Source: an uncultured Oscillibacter sp. (GTDB lineage Bacteria > Bacillota > Clostridia > Oscillospirales > Oscillospiraceae). Taken from it: DNA of 28,184 nt. Location: positions 1 to 28,184 of the forward strand of contig URKI01000031.1 in NCBI GenBank assembly GCA_900548505.1, in the 5' to 3' direction. Each line of letters opens with the position of its first letter. Positions within the stretch are counted from its first letter, which is position 1. The notes beneath the pieces are model-generated. The model saw only the letters and a list, made by a program, of their open reading frames with translations, did no database searches and was not told the DNA's origin. This document shows positions 7,539-15,032 of the stretch, in pieces. The position numbers were made by a program, and so were the translations under genes.

Positions 7539-8340
7539 TGTCAATCCTCCGTGCCCCGTGATGAAGATCCTCCTGCAAAAAGAGGGAGGCCAGGTTCTCA
7601 AAGTCCTCCGCCCGGTCGCTGACGAAAAACTCGGACTCGCCCCGCTGGGTCTCGTCTGCCCGCAGGCCGCGGGACTTGAGCATGCGCTTGAGTTCGAATG
7701 CCCCCTCTTCTCCGGCGGACACCAGCTCCACTTCCGGCCCCATGACATCGGCGATCACATCCGTCAAAAGCGGGTAGTGGGTACAGCCCAGAATCAGGGT
7801 GTCGATGCCGCTTTGGCGCAGGGGCTCCAGATACTCCCGGACCACCGTCTCGATGACCACGTCCCCCGGACGCACCCGACCGTTTTCCACCAGGGGCACC
7901 AGCAGCGGGCAGGCCTTCTCGATGACCCGGATCTCCGGGTCCAGATCGCGCAGGGTCCGGCTGTAAGCACCGGAGCGGACGGAGGCGGGCGTTGCGATCA
8001 TGCCCACATGCTTGTTTTTCGTCACAGCCGCGGCCCGGCGGCAGGCAGGCTCCACCACGCCCACGATGGGCAGGTCGTTCTCCTTCTGCAGTGTGGGCAG
8101 CGCCGTGGTGGTCACGGTACCGCAGGCCACCAAAATGGCCTTGAGATCAAAGGACCGGAGAAACCGGACATCCTGCCGGGCATATTTGAGCAGCGTCTCC
8201 TGTGACCGGCCGCCGTAGGGCACCCGGGCGGTATCGCCGAAGTAGATGAGATGTTCTTCCGGCAGGATCTGCCAGAGGGCGCGCACTGCCGTCAGCCCGC
8301 CCAGGCCGGAATCGAACACGCCGATGGGTCGCATATCCAT
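7525..8340 (-). CDS. murI: glutamate racemase
   Basis: 271 residues, the usual length. The enzyme converts L-glutamate to D-glutamate for peptidoglycan. The N-terminal substrate motif FDSGLGG is at 9-15, PYGG at 41-44, the first catalytic Cys at C73 and the second in LGCTHYPLL (C186, H188). The first catalytic motif reads ACGT instead of the usual ACNT: Asn 74 is replaced by Gly. The EPG motif is replaced by EPAC (98-100). Both catalytic Cys are kept, so it is probably active. An AAGGAG lies about 13 bases upstream, a rather long distance. First gene of murI-DUF1934-argS, behind a clear promoter. Confidence 0.95.
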   Translation of the reverse strand: MDMRPIGVFDSGLGGLTAVRALWQILPEEHLIYFGDTARVPYGGRSQETLLKYARQDVRFLRSFDLKAILVACGTVTTTALPTLQKENDLPIVGVVEPACRRAAAVTKNKHVGMIATPASVRSGAYSRTLRDLDPEIRVIEKACPLLVPLVENGRVRPGDVVIETVVREYLEPLRQSGIDTLILGCTHYPLLTDVIADVMGPEVELVSAGEEGAFELKRMLKSRGLRADETQRGESEFFVSDRAEDFENLASLFLQEDLHHGARRIDIEEY

Positions 8341-8405
8341 ACGCTCTTCAAAACTCCTTCTGTCCCTCCGGGCCGCCTGGAACCCGGCTTACATCTAAGT
8401 TATAT

Positions 8406-8434
8406 ATTATACTATGGGCCGCCGTAGGCCGCAA
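8406..8434 (-). promoter_or_regulatory. sigma-A promoter for murI-DUF1934-argS
   Basis: On the minus strand TTGCGG (8434-8429), a 17-base spacer and a perfect TATAAT (8411-8406). It lies in the 201-base region between divergent murI and the plus-strand unknown gene. Confidence 0.75.
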
Positions 8435-8488
8435 GACAGATTTTAGTCTTTTTACCCTGTTTTTTGTGTGGAATTTTACCGGCGGCTT

Positions 8489-8497
8489 TGCTATAAT
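8489..8497 (+). promoter_or_regulatory. extended -10 promoter for the 137-residue unknown gene
   Basis: TGCTATAAT: a perfect TATAAT (8492-8497) preceded by the TGn extension. No convincing -35 box at 17 bases, as is common for extended -10 promoters. Transcription would start near 8504, about 38 bases before the ATG at 8542. Confidence 0.65.
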
Positions 8498-8541
8498 CAT
8501 ACCATATGGAAATTATGGACCATGCGGGAGGTGTTTGTCCA

Positions 8542-8955
8542 ATGAAGATCGAGCTGACGGAGCAGCAGTTCCGCTATCTGCTGGACTTGGTATACATAGG
8601 AAACTGGGTGATCAACTCCACCCGTGAGGATGACCGGATCCAGGAATACGACCAGGTGGAGAGCCTGGTGTTTTCCCACTGTCTCCAGCACAAGATGAGC
8701 AAGCTGGTGGAGCTGTACCGGGGCGAGCTGATCCCCTCCAGGGCCTTTGCCGACGGCGGCATCCACGAGGCCATCGAAAACTATGAAGATGTGGTGTTCT
8801 ACGAGATCCTGGCCGAGGAGCTTGCGCTGCGGGATATGGATGGTGAGCCTCTCACCCGGGAAAATTACAGTGAGCTGATGGATCGGATCGACACGTACTT
8901 GTCGGAATTCGACCAGCACGGGACAGACCACATCAGCGTGGATCTGGACGAGTGA
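8542..8955 (+). CDS. uncharacterised acidic helical protein
   Basis: 137 residues; I do not recognise the family. It is strongly acidic and predicted helical, with no signal peptide or membrane segment, so probably cytosolic. Visible features are an N-terminal LTEQQFRYLLDLVYIGNWVI helix, an acidic motif (EDDRIQEYDQVESLVF) and an acidic C-terminus ending DHISVDLDE. The start at 8542 is chosen because GGGAGG lies 10 bases before it; an in-frame ATG at 8506 lies too near the predicted transcription start and has no such site. It precedes the DUF362 gene by 64 bases, with a weak hairpin in between, so the two may be co-transcribed. Confidence 0.8.
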   Translation: MKIELTEQQFRYLLDLVYIGNWVINSTREDDRIQEYDQVESLVFSHCLQHKMSKLVELYRGELIPSRAFADGGIHEAIENYEDVVFYEILAEELALRDMDGEPLTRENYSELMDRIDTYLSEFDQHGTDHISVDLDE

Positions 8956-8984
8956 CGCCGGCGGGGCAAGCCCCGCATTTGGCG
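8955..8984 (+). other. hairpin between the unknown gene and the DUF362 gene
   Basis: A 6-base-pair GC stem (8961-8966 with 8971-8976, loop CAAG), possibly extended by CGCC/GGCG arms at 8956-8959 and 8981-8984. Only a short ATTT follows, so it is at most a weak terminator or an mRNA processing/stability element. Confidence 0.35.
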
Positions 8985-9019
8985 TAAGGAAGCACAAAGG
9001 GATAAAAAGGAGAACGGAT

Positions 9020-10138
9020 ATGAGCGAGACATCCAAGGTATATTTTGCGGACTTCCGCTGCCCCAGCTGGCGGGAAAACCTGCCTCAGAAGCTGGCCCGG
9101 CTGATGATGACCGCCGGCTTCGGCGACATCGACATGGAGGATAAATACGTCGCCATCAAGATGCATTTCGGCGAGCCCGGCAACCTTGCCTACCTGCGGC
9201 CCAACTGGGCCAAGGCCGTGGCAGACCTGGTGAAGAGCCAGGGCGGCAAGCCCTTCCTCACCGACTGCAACACGCTCTACGTGGGCGGCCGGAAAAACGC
9301 GCTGGACCACATTGACTCCGCCTATGTCAACGGCTTCACCCCCTATTCCACCGGCTGCCACATCCTCATTGCCGACGGCCTCAAGGGCACGGACGAGGTG
9401 GAGGTGCCCGTGGAGGGCGGCGAGTACGTCAAGTCCGCTAAGATCGGCCGGGCGGTGATGGACGCGGATGTGTTCGTCTCTTTGACCCACTTCAAGGGCC
9501 ACGAGCAGGCGGGCATGGGCGGGTGCCTGAAAAACATCGGCATGGGCTGTGGCTCCCGGGCCGGCAAGATGGAGCAGCATAACTCCGGCAAGCCCTTTGT
9601 CAAGGAGAAAAAGTGCGTGGGCTGCGGCGCCTGCAAGCGCATCTGCGCCCACGATGCCCCCCAGATTACCAATGGCAAGGCCACCATCGACACGGATAAG
9701 TGCGTGGGCTGCGGCCGCTGCCTGGCGGTTTGCCCCAAGGACGCCATCCAGTGCCTGTTCGACGAGGCGCCCGCCATTTTGAACAAGAAGATCGCCGAGT
9801 ACACCAAGGCCGTGGTGGACGGCCGTCCCTGCTTCCACGTGTCGCTGGTGGTGGATGTGTCCCCCAACTGCGACTGCCACGCTGAAAACGATGTGCCCAT
9901 CGTCCCCGATGTGGGCATGTTCGCCTCCTTCGATCCCGTGGCGCTGGATCAGGCCTGCGCCGACGCGGTGATGGCTCAGCCCGCCGCCCCCGGCTCTGCC
10001 CTGTATGACGATGGCTGCGACGGCAGCTGCGCCGACCACTTCCGCGCCGCCCATCCGGACACCGACTGGGAGGTCTGCCTGGAGCACGCCGAAAAGCTGG
10101 GCCTGGGCAGCCGGAAATACGAGCTGGTCAAGATCTGA
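9020..10138 (+). CDS. DUF362-domain protein with two [4Fe-4S] clusters
   Basis: 372 residues. A DUF362 domain covers about residues 5-190, including VFVSLTHFKGHEQAGMGG and LKNIGMGCGSR; it continues after an inserted bacterial ferredoxin module. The ferredoxin part has two complete cluster motifs: C199, C202, C205, C209 and C228, C231, C234, C238. The C-terminal section holds DVGMFASFDPVALDQACADA, a typical DUF362 ending. Probably a cytosolic iron-sulfur redox protein common in anaerobes; partner and substrate are unknown. AGGAG lies 7 bases before the ATG. It is followed by a strong terminator. Confidence 0.92.
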   Translation: MSETSKVYFADFRCPSWRENLPQKLARLMMTAGFGDIDMEDKYVAIKMHFGEPGNLAYLRPNWAKAVADLVKSQGGKPFLTDCNTLYVGGRKNALDHIDSAYVNGFTPYSTGCHILIADGLKGTDEVEVPVEGGEYVKSAKIGRAVMDADVFVSLTHFKGHEQAGMGGCLKNIGMGCGSRAGKMEQHNSGKPFVKEKKCVGCGACKRICAHDAPQITNGKATIDTDKCVGCGRCLAVCPKDAIQCLFDEAPAILNKKIAEYTKAVVDGRPCFHVSLVVDVSPNCDCHAENDVPIVPDVGMFASFDPVALDQACADAVMAQPAAPGSALYDDGCDGSCADHFRAAHPDTDWEVCLEHAEKLGLGSRKYELVKI

Positions 10139-10140
10139 GA

Positions 10141-10184
10141 AAAACCGAAAACGCCGCCGTGGTTTTCCACGGCGGCATTTTTTT
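10141..10184. terminator. bidirectional terminator between the DUF362 gene and arcC
   Basis: A perfect 10-base-pair stem (10153-10162 with 10167-10176, TTTT loop) with seven T on the plus side and TTTTCGGTTTT on the minus side. It serves the two convergent genes. Confidence 0.9.
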
Positions 10185-10197
10185 GCGCCCTCCGGCC

Positions 10198-11142
10198 TTA
10201 TGCGAAGGTCACCACGGTGCCGGTCTTGCCGTCCAGGGCGTCCAGGGCCTTGTCCAGACTGGTGATGATGGCCCGCTTGCCGGGGTTGGAACGGACGAAC
10301 TGCATGGCCGCCTCCACCTTGGGCAGCATGCTGCCCACGCCGAACTGCCCCTCCCGTACATACCGGGCAGCCTCCTCCAGCGTCAGCTGGCCAAGATCCT
10401 GCTGGTCGGGCTTTCCAAAGCGGATGGCCACCTTTTCCACTTCCGTCAAAATCAGCAGCACGTCCGCCTCCACCTCCTCGGCCAGGAGCTCAGCAGCAAA
10501 GTCCTTGTCGATGACGGCGGCCACGCCCTCCAGGGTGCCGTCCGGGTTTTCCACAACCGGCACGCCGCCTCCGCCGCAGGTGATGACAATGGCGTGGTCC
10601 CACAAAAGCCGCACCGCGCCGATCTCCACGATCCGCCGGGGCCGCGGAGAGGCCACCACACGCCGCCAGCCCCGGCCTGCGTCCTCCCGCATCACATAGC
10701 CCTTTTCCGCCTCCAGCCGCTTTGCCTCCTCCGCGTTATAGAACGGGCCGATGGGCTTGGTGGGGTTCTGGAAAGCCGGGTCATTGCGGTCCACCACCAC
10801 CTGGGTGGTCAGCGACACCACCGGGTAGTCCTTGCGCCGCTTGTTCAAAGCATACTTCAGAGCCTGCTGGATATGATAGCCGATATACCCCTGGCTCATG
10901 GCGCCGCACACGTCAAAGGGCATGGGCGGCACCACGTCCTTTGCCGCCTCACTGGCCAGGACGATCCGCCCCACCTGGGGGCCGTTTCCGTGGACCACCG
11001 CCACCTCATAGCCCCGCTGGCTGATGCGGGCGATGGACTCGCTGGTGCGCTTGACTGTCTCCAGCTGGGCCTGGGCCGTGGGCTCGGCCCCCTTGGACTG
11101 CAGGGCGTTGCCGCCCAGGGCAATGACAATTCTCTCGGGCAT
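10198..11142 (-). CDS. arcC: carbamate kinase
   Basis: 314 residues, typical of ArcC, the amino-acid kinase fold enzyme that makes ATP and carbamate from carbamoyl phosphate. Seen: the N-terminal phosphate loop VIALGGNALQ, VVHGNGPQVG near residue 50, VCGAMSQGYIGYH, the central ITCGGGGVPVV, IDKDFAAELLA and the C-terminal GSMLPKVEAA. The start at 11142 is chosen because AAGGAG lies 8 bases upstream. No arginine deiminase, ornithine carbamoyltransferase or agmatine/allantoin pathway gene is nearby, so the source of carbamoyl phosphate is not shown here. Stands alone between divergent spoVAD and a terminator. Confidence 0.96.
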   Translation of the reverse strand: MPERIVIALGGNALQSKGAEPTAQAQLETVKRTSESIARISQRGYEVAVVHGNGPQVGRIVLASEAAKDVVPPMPFDVCGAMSQGYIGYHIQQALKYALNKRRKDYPVVSLTTQVVVDRNDPAFQNPTKPIGPFYNAEEAKRLEAEKGYVMREDAGRGWRRVVASPRPRRIVEIGAVRLLWDHAIVITCGGGGVPVVENPDGTLEGVAAVIDKDFAAELLAEEVEADVLLILTEVEKVAIRFGKPDQQDLGQLTLEEAARYVREGQFGVGSMLPKVEAAMQFVRSNPGKRAIITSLDKALDALDGKTGTVVTFA

Positions 11143-11268
11143 ATACGCGTCTCCTTTCCGTATTCGCCCCATAGTGTCTGCCGCCGCCGGGATTTTATGC
11201 GCGCTCCGGTCAGGCGGGAAGTTTTCCACACGGCGGCGATGGAACGTGGAAATTTCTGCGTTCTTCCA

Positions 11269-11297
11269 TCATACTTTCCTCTCCGGCGGGCATGCTA
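11269..11297 (+). promoter_or_regulatory. putative sigma-G (forespore) promoter for spoVAD-spoVAE
   Basis: A CATGCTA -10 element (11291-11297) fits the sigma-G pattern CATnnTA. Seventeen bases upstream lies TCATA (11269-11273), close to the GnATA -35 pattern. Transcription would start near 11304, just before the ribosome binding site. The spoVA operon is known to be sigma-G controlled in Bacillus. Confidence 0.55.
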
Positions 11298-11325
11298 ACG
11301 CATATCGCAACGAGAGGTGACCACA

Positions 11326-12342
11326 ATGACCAACAAACGACTGGGCAAGCAAACCGTGGCACTGGCCACTCCGCCGTCCATCCGCGCAGGGGCATGCGTG
11401 GGGGGCAAAATGGAAAAGGCCGGGCCGCTGGCCGCCTGGTTCGACTGTTTGGAGGAGGACTCCTTTTTCGGCCAGCAAACCTGGGAAAAGGCGGAGTCCT
11501 ATATGCAACAAACCGCCCTTTCCCTGGCGCTGGAGAAAGCGGGCCTCGCGCCGGAAAATCTGGACTATGTGCTGGCGGGCGATCTTCTGAACCAGTGCAT
11601 CGGCTCTTCGTTCTGTCTGCGCTCGTTCCAGATCCCCTTTTACGGGCTATACGGCGCCTGCTCCACCATGGGAGAGTCGTTGTCCCTCGCCTCCCTGCTC
11701 ATTGACGGCGGCTTTGCCGACCGGGCTGCCGCCATGACCTCCTCCCACTTCTGCACGGCGGAGCGGCAGTACCGCATGCCGGTGCCCTACGGCAACCAGC
11801 GGCCGCCCACGGCCCAGTGGACCGCCACGGCAGCCGGATGCACCATTCTGGAGCGGGAGGGGGACGGACCCTATATCACCCACGTGACCTGCGGAAAAAT
11901 TCAGGACAAAGGCATCTGCGACGCCAACAACATGGGCGCCGCCATGGCCCCCGCCGCCTATGATACCCTCTCCGCCTTCTTCCGGGACACCGGCACGGCC
12001 CCGGAGGACTACGATCTCATCGTCACCGGGGACCTTGGCAAGCTGGGCCACGAGATCGTGCGGGACCTGTTCCGCCGGGACGGCGTGGAGCTGGGCAGCC
12101 GATTTTTAGACTGTGGACTGCTGCTCTATGACCTGAAAGGACAGGACATGCACGCCGGTGCCTCCGGCTGCGGCTGCTCCGCCTCCGTGTTCAACGGATA
12201 CCTGCTCTCGGGACTTCGGGAGGGCCGGTGGCGGCGGATCGTGTTCGCCCCCACCGGGGCGCTGCTCTCCCCCACCAGCGCGTTTCAAAAAGAATCCATT
12301 CCCGGGATCTGCCACGCGGTGTGCATCAGCACCTTCCGCTGA
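11326..12342 (+). CDS. spoVAD: stage V sporulation protein AD
   Basis: 338 residues, the normal length. SpoVAD is a thiolase-fold protein that binds dipicolinic acid and is part of the channel moving calcium-dipicolinate into the forespore. Landmarks: an N-terminal stretch containing ATPPSIRAGACVGG, GLYGACSTMGESLSLASLLIDGG at about residues 108-130, SSHFCTAERQYR and LIVTGDLGKLGHEIVRDLF. The ATG at 11326 has AGAGG 8 bases upstream; a GTG at 11317 overlaps that site. It is followed by spoVAE after 26 bases. spoVAC, usually just upstream, is absent. Confidence 0.96.
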   Translation: MTNKRLGKQTVALATPPSIRAGACVGGKMEKAGPLAAWFDCLEEDSFFGQQTWEKAESYMQQTALSLALEKAGLAPENLDYVLAGDLLNQCIGSSFCLRSFQIPFYGLYGACSTMGESLSLASLLIDGGFADRAAAMTSSHFCTAERQYRMPVPYGNQRPPTAQWTATAAGCTILEREGDGPYITHVTCGKIQDKGICDANNMGAAMAPAAYDTLSAFFRDTGTAPEDYDLIVTGDLGKLGHEIVRDLFRRDGVELGSRFLDCGLLLYDLKGQDMHAGASGCGCSASVFNGYLLSGLREGRWRRIVFAPTGALLSPTSAFQKESIPGICHAVCISTFR

Positions 12343-12368
12343 CGGCCCGGTCCCATCCAGGAGGCTCT

Positions 12369-12725
12369 ATGGAATATCTCAATGCATTTTTGTGCGGCGG
12401 CATTCTCTGCGCCATCGGACAGATCCTCATCGACCGCACCACCCTCACCCCCGCCCGCATCCTCACCGGCTACGTGGTCACCGGCGTGGCCCTCAGCGCC
12501 CTGGGACTGTACGAGCCCCTCATCCGCTGGGGCGGCGCCGGGGCCACCGTGCCCCTGACGGGCTTTGGCCACACCCTGGCCGCCGGCGTGGAAAAAGCCG
12601 TGGCGGAGCAGGGATGGCTGGGGGTCCTGACCGGGCCCCTGAGCGCGGCCGCCGGCGGCATCACCGCAGCGGTGGTGTTCGGCGCCGCGGCGGCGTTTTT
12701 GTTCCGACCCGGCAGCAAGCGATAA
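12369..12725 (+). CDS. spoVAE: stage V sporulation protein AE (SpoVAEb type)
   Basis: 118 residues, typical. An integral membrane protein with about three to four hydrophobic helices; recognisable parts are FLCGGILCAIGQILIDRTTL near the N-terminus, ILTGYVVTGVALSALGLY and the Gly/Ala-rich C-terminal helix. It belongs to the SpoVA channel for dipicolinic acid in spore formation and germination. GGAGG lies 4 bases before the ATG. Co-transcribed with spoVAD and closed by a strong terminator. Confidence 0.94.
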   Translation: MEYLNAFLCGGILCAIGQILIDRTTLTPARILTGYVVTGVALSALGLYEPLIRWGGAGATVPLTGFGHTLAAGVEKAVAEQGWLGVLTGPLSAAAGGITAAVVFGAAAAFLFRPGSKR

Positions 12726-12731
12726 ATACCC

Positions 12732-12762
12732 ACGGGACGCGCCTTGCAGCGCGTCCCGTTTT
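12732..12762 (+). terminator. intrinsic terminator after spoVAE
   Basis: A perfect 11-base-pair stem (12732-12742 with 12749-12759, loop of 6), beginning 7 bases past the stop codon. The T-tract is short (TTTT including the end of the stem). Confidence 0.82.
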
Positions 12763-12785
12763 CGCCGTGTTTTGTCACCATTTTG

Positions 12786-12816
12786 TTGGTTCTTTCGTCG
12801 AAAAAGATGGTATACT
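12786..12816 (+). promoter_or_regulatory. promoter for the deacetylase-zinc ribbon-cdd run
   Basis: TATACT (12811-12816) with a TGG extension just upstream (extended -10) and a TTGGTT -35-like box (12786-12791) at 19 bases. Transcription would begin near 12823, 30 bases before the ATG. Confidence 0.6.
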
Positions 12817-12852
12817 GAATTACAACCATTTTCGACAGAAAGGATCATTGTC

Positions 12853-14109
12853 ATGCGTCGCTGGATGTGCTTTTTTCTGGCAGTCTGTTCCCTGCTGACC
12901 CTGACCGCCTGCGGGCAGACCCCGCCGGAGCCGGAGGCCGACTCTCCCGAGGCCCCTGTGGAGGAAGCCCAGGAGCCGGAGGCCCCGCCGGAGCCGGAGC
13001 CCTATTCCATTTACGATCCCACCGTCATGCCCGAGGGCGGCAGCCGTGACGGCGTCACCTACGCCGCCTATGACGGCATCGTGGAGCACCTCTTCTTCCA
13101 CCCGGTAGTTGCCTACCCGGAGCTGGCCTTTGACGGCGATGCCCAGGCCGACGGCATCGACGACTTCATGGTCACCGCCGACGAATACCGCGCCATCCTC
13201 CAGAGCGTCTATGACCGGGGCTATGTGCTGGTGGATATTGCCGACGTGTGGAGCGAGACCACCGATGAAAGCGGCAACGCCAAAATGGTGAAGAACACGT
13301 TGTACCTCCCCGAGGGGAAAAAGCCCCTCATCCTCTCCTTTGACGACACTAACTACTACGAGTACATGCTCTCCAACGGCTTTGCCTGGAAGCTCGTCAT
13401 CGGAGAAGACGGAAAGATCGCCTCCTACGGCAAGGACCCGCAAGGCAACGAGGTCGTCTCCCGGGACCTGGATGCCATCCCCATCCTCGATAAGTTCGTG
13501 GAAGAGCACCCGGACTTCTCCCCCTTCGGTGCCAAGGGCTGCCTGAGCCTCACCGGCTATGAGGGCATCCTGGGCTACCGCACCCAGACAGACACCAAGA
13601 GCTGGACGGAAGCCCAGGAGCAAAACCGCCAGAAGGAGCGGGAGGCCGTCAAGCCCATCATTGCCGAGCTCAAGCGCACCGGCTGGACCTTCGGCAGCCA
13701 CACCTGGGGCCACATCCGCCTGGGCACCAAGTCCCTGGAGACCATCCAGGCGGACACCAAGCGGTGGTTCGACGAGGTGGGCTCCCTGGTGGGCCCCACC
13801 ACCATTTTGTTCTATCCCCACGGCGAGCGGCCCGACGGGGACGACTGGCAGAAAACCGGCCCCGTGTTCCAGTACCTCCAGAGCCAGGGCTTCCGGGTAT
13901 TCTGCTCCGTGGGCATCAACAGCTTCAGCTATATCAAAAAGGACATCAGCGCCGTCATCTGTGACCGGCTCCACCCGGACGGCACTACCCTCCGCGGAAG
14001 CGACAAAGTGATCGGCTGGTACAGCCAGTTCTATGACGCCCGGGACATCATCGACCTGGACGTGCGGCCGGACCGCGGCGTCCGCTGGACGCCCAAGAGC
14101 GGCGCTTGA
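12853..14109 (+). CDS. polysaccharide deacetylase-like lipoprotein
   Basis: 418 residues. A lipoprotein signal peptide has its lipobox LTAC with the lipidated Cys at position 20. An acidic Pro/Glu linker (about 24-50) leads to a carbohydrate esterase 4 (NodB-like) domain. The catalytic/metal motifs are SFDD (162-165), HxxxH (H282, H286, in GSHTWGH) and a YPHGE motif near 320-324. Probably removes acetyl groups from a cell-wall or surface sugar outside the membrane. The spacing between SFDD and HxxxH (about 119 residues) is more than twice the usual, because an insert of about 65 residues lies between them. The ATG has AAAGGA 8 bases upstream. First of three close genes. Confidence 0.88.
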   Translation: MRRWMCFFLAVCSLLTLTACGQTPPEPEADSPEAPVEEAQEPEAPPEPEPYSIYDPTVMPEGGSRDGVTYAAYDGIVEHLFFHPVVAYPELAFDGDAQADGIDDFMVTADEYRAILQSVYDRGYVLVDIADVWSETTDESGNAKMVKNTLYLPEGKKPLILSFDDTNYYEYMLSNGFAWKLVIGEDGKIASYGKDPQGNEVVSRDLDAIPILDKFVEEHPDFSPFGAKGCLSLTGYEGILGYRTQTDTKSWTEAQEQNRQKEREAVKPIIAELKRTGWTFGSHTWGHIRLGTKSLETIQADTKRWFDEVGSLVGPTTILFYPHGERPDGDDWQKTGPVFQYLQSQGFRVFCSVGINSFSYIKKDISAVICDRLHPDGTTLRGSDKVIGWYSQFYDARDIIDLDVRPDRGVRWTPKSGA

Positions 14110-14132
14110 CCATACAGGAAAGGAGAACCGCC

Positions 14133-14363
14133 ATGAAAAACAGCGGTATTTGTCCAAAATGCGGCAGCGGAGACATTTTGAAAGTTCTCAGCTACACCAA
14201 CCGCTTCGGCGGCGGAGATGTCATTTTGACAGATAATACGCTGCCTGTTTTGCTTTGCGGTGTCCAGGTCCCCCGTTATGTCTGCTGTTCCTGCGGTTAT
14301 TCCGAGGAGTGGATCGATCCCAAAAACCTTTTGAAACTCAAAAAGCAATACGGCCGCCCGTGA
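14133..14363 (+). CDS. small zinc-ribbon protein
   Basis: 76 residues. Two cysteine pairs form a zinc ribbon: C7/C10 (CPKCGSGD) and C51 or C52 with C54 (CCSCGYSEEW). The middle has a hydrophobic stretch (VILTDNTLPVLLCGVQVPRYV). Function is unknown; it could bind a protein or nucleic acid partner. AAAGGAG lies 7 bases before the ATG; a TTG at 14106 overlaps the previous stop and lacks a site. It sits 23 bases after the deacetylase gene and 36 bases before cdd. Confidence 0.85.
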   Translation: MKNSGICPKCGSGDILKVLSYTNRFGGGDVILTDNTLPVLLCGVQVPRYVCCSCGYSEEWIDPKNLLKLKKQYGRP

Positions 14364-14399
14364 GACTGCCGCATCACCACACAGAAAAGGAGTGGTTCC

Positions 14400-14804
14400 A
14401 TGACCCGTGAAGAATTGAAAGCCGCTGCCGTTGCCATGCTGGACCGGGCCTATGTGCCCTACTCCCACTTCCCGGTGGGGGCGGCGCTGGAGTGCGCCGA
14501 CGGCACGGTGTTCACCGGCTGCAACATTGAAAACGCCGCCTACTCCCCCACCATCTGCGCTGAGCGGTGCGCCGTGGCCAAGGCGGTCAGCGAGGGACAC
14601 CGGGACTTTGTCCGCATCGCCGTGGCAGGCCGGTGCGAGGACTTCTGTGTGCCCTGCGCCGTGTGCCGTCAGGTGCTGCGGGAGTTTGCCCCCGACCTGG
14701 AGATCATCTGTCTCAATGGCGCCGGAGAATCCCGTACTTTCACCTTATCCGAGCTGCTGCCCCACAGCTTCGGGCCGGAATTCCTGGGGCACACCACTCC
14801 CTGA
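14400..14804 (+). CDS. cdd: cytidine deaminase
   Basis: 134 residues, the normal small tetrameric form. It converts cytidine and deoxycytidine to uridine forms in pyrimidine salvage. The zinc site is complete: C53-A-E55 (in the SPTICAER region) and P85-C86-x-x-C89. The substrate motif NIENAAY is at 42-48. AAAAGGAG lies 7 bases before the ATG. In many Firmicutes cdd lies beside ybeY, dgkA and era; here it is far from ybeY, behind a zinc-ribbon gene. Confidence 0.97.
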   Translation: MTREELKAAAVAMLDRAYVPYSHFPVGAALECADGTVFTGCNIENAAYSPTICAERCAVAKAVSEGHRDFVRIAVAGRCEDFCVPCAVCRQVLREFAPDLEIICLNGAGESRTFTLSELLPHSFGPEFLGHTTP

Positions 14805-14822
14805 AAACCGCAAACATCAGCA

Positions 14823-14852
14823 AAGCCCGCGCCTTACGGCGCGGGCTTTTTT
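14823..14852 (+). terminator. intrinsic terminator after cdd
   Basis: A perfect stem of 10-11 base pairs (14823-14833 with 14838-14848, loop TTAC) with six T at 14847-14852, about 20 bases after the cdd stop. Confidence 0.9.
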
Positions 14853-14860
14853 GTCTCTGC

Positions 14861-15004
14861 TCATTTTTTCCGCAGTTCCCGGATGGTCATGACAACGATA
14901 TAGACCAAATAGGCCAGAAAAATCAGTCCCACGGGAAGCAGGACCGCTGCGGCAATAAAATTCCCCGCCAAGGCGCTGAGCGCCCGCCAGACCAGCTCTC
15001 CCAT
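14861..15004 (-). CDS. 47-residue single-span membrane microprotein
   Basis: A small gene with ATG at 15004 and AAAGGAG 6 bases upstream. The product starts MGELVWRALSAL and contains one long hydrophobic helix (about residues 12-39, through FIAAAVLLPVGLIFLAYLVY), ending in a basic tail (TIRELRKK). That is a typical single-span membrane protein with the positive end probably inside. I do not recognise a family. It follows the 25-residue ORF by 28 bases and shares its promoter at 15155-15183. Its stop lies only 8 bases from the cdd terminator hairpin. Confidence 0.7.
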   Translation of the reverse strand: MGELVWRALSALAGNFIAAAVLLPVGLIFLAYLVYIVVMTIRELRKK

Positions 15005-15032
15005 CGCTCGCTCCTTTCTCTCTTACCGCACT

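Noticed and set aside
8979..9006. TTGGCG/GATAAA as a promoter for the DUF362 gene
   Set aside because: The -10 would overlap the ribosome binding site and leave no leader; weak boxes.
11143..11268. CATAAAAT/TAAAAT as an arcC promoter
   Set aside because: The -35 partner is poor (TTCCCG), so the arcC promoter was left unassigned.
12228..12368. N-terminal extension of spoVAE inside spoVAD
   Set aside because: This stretch is spoVAD in another frame; the ATG at 12369 has a proper GGAGG site and matches the family start.
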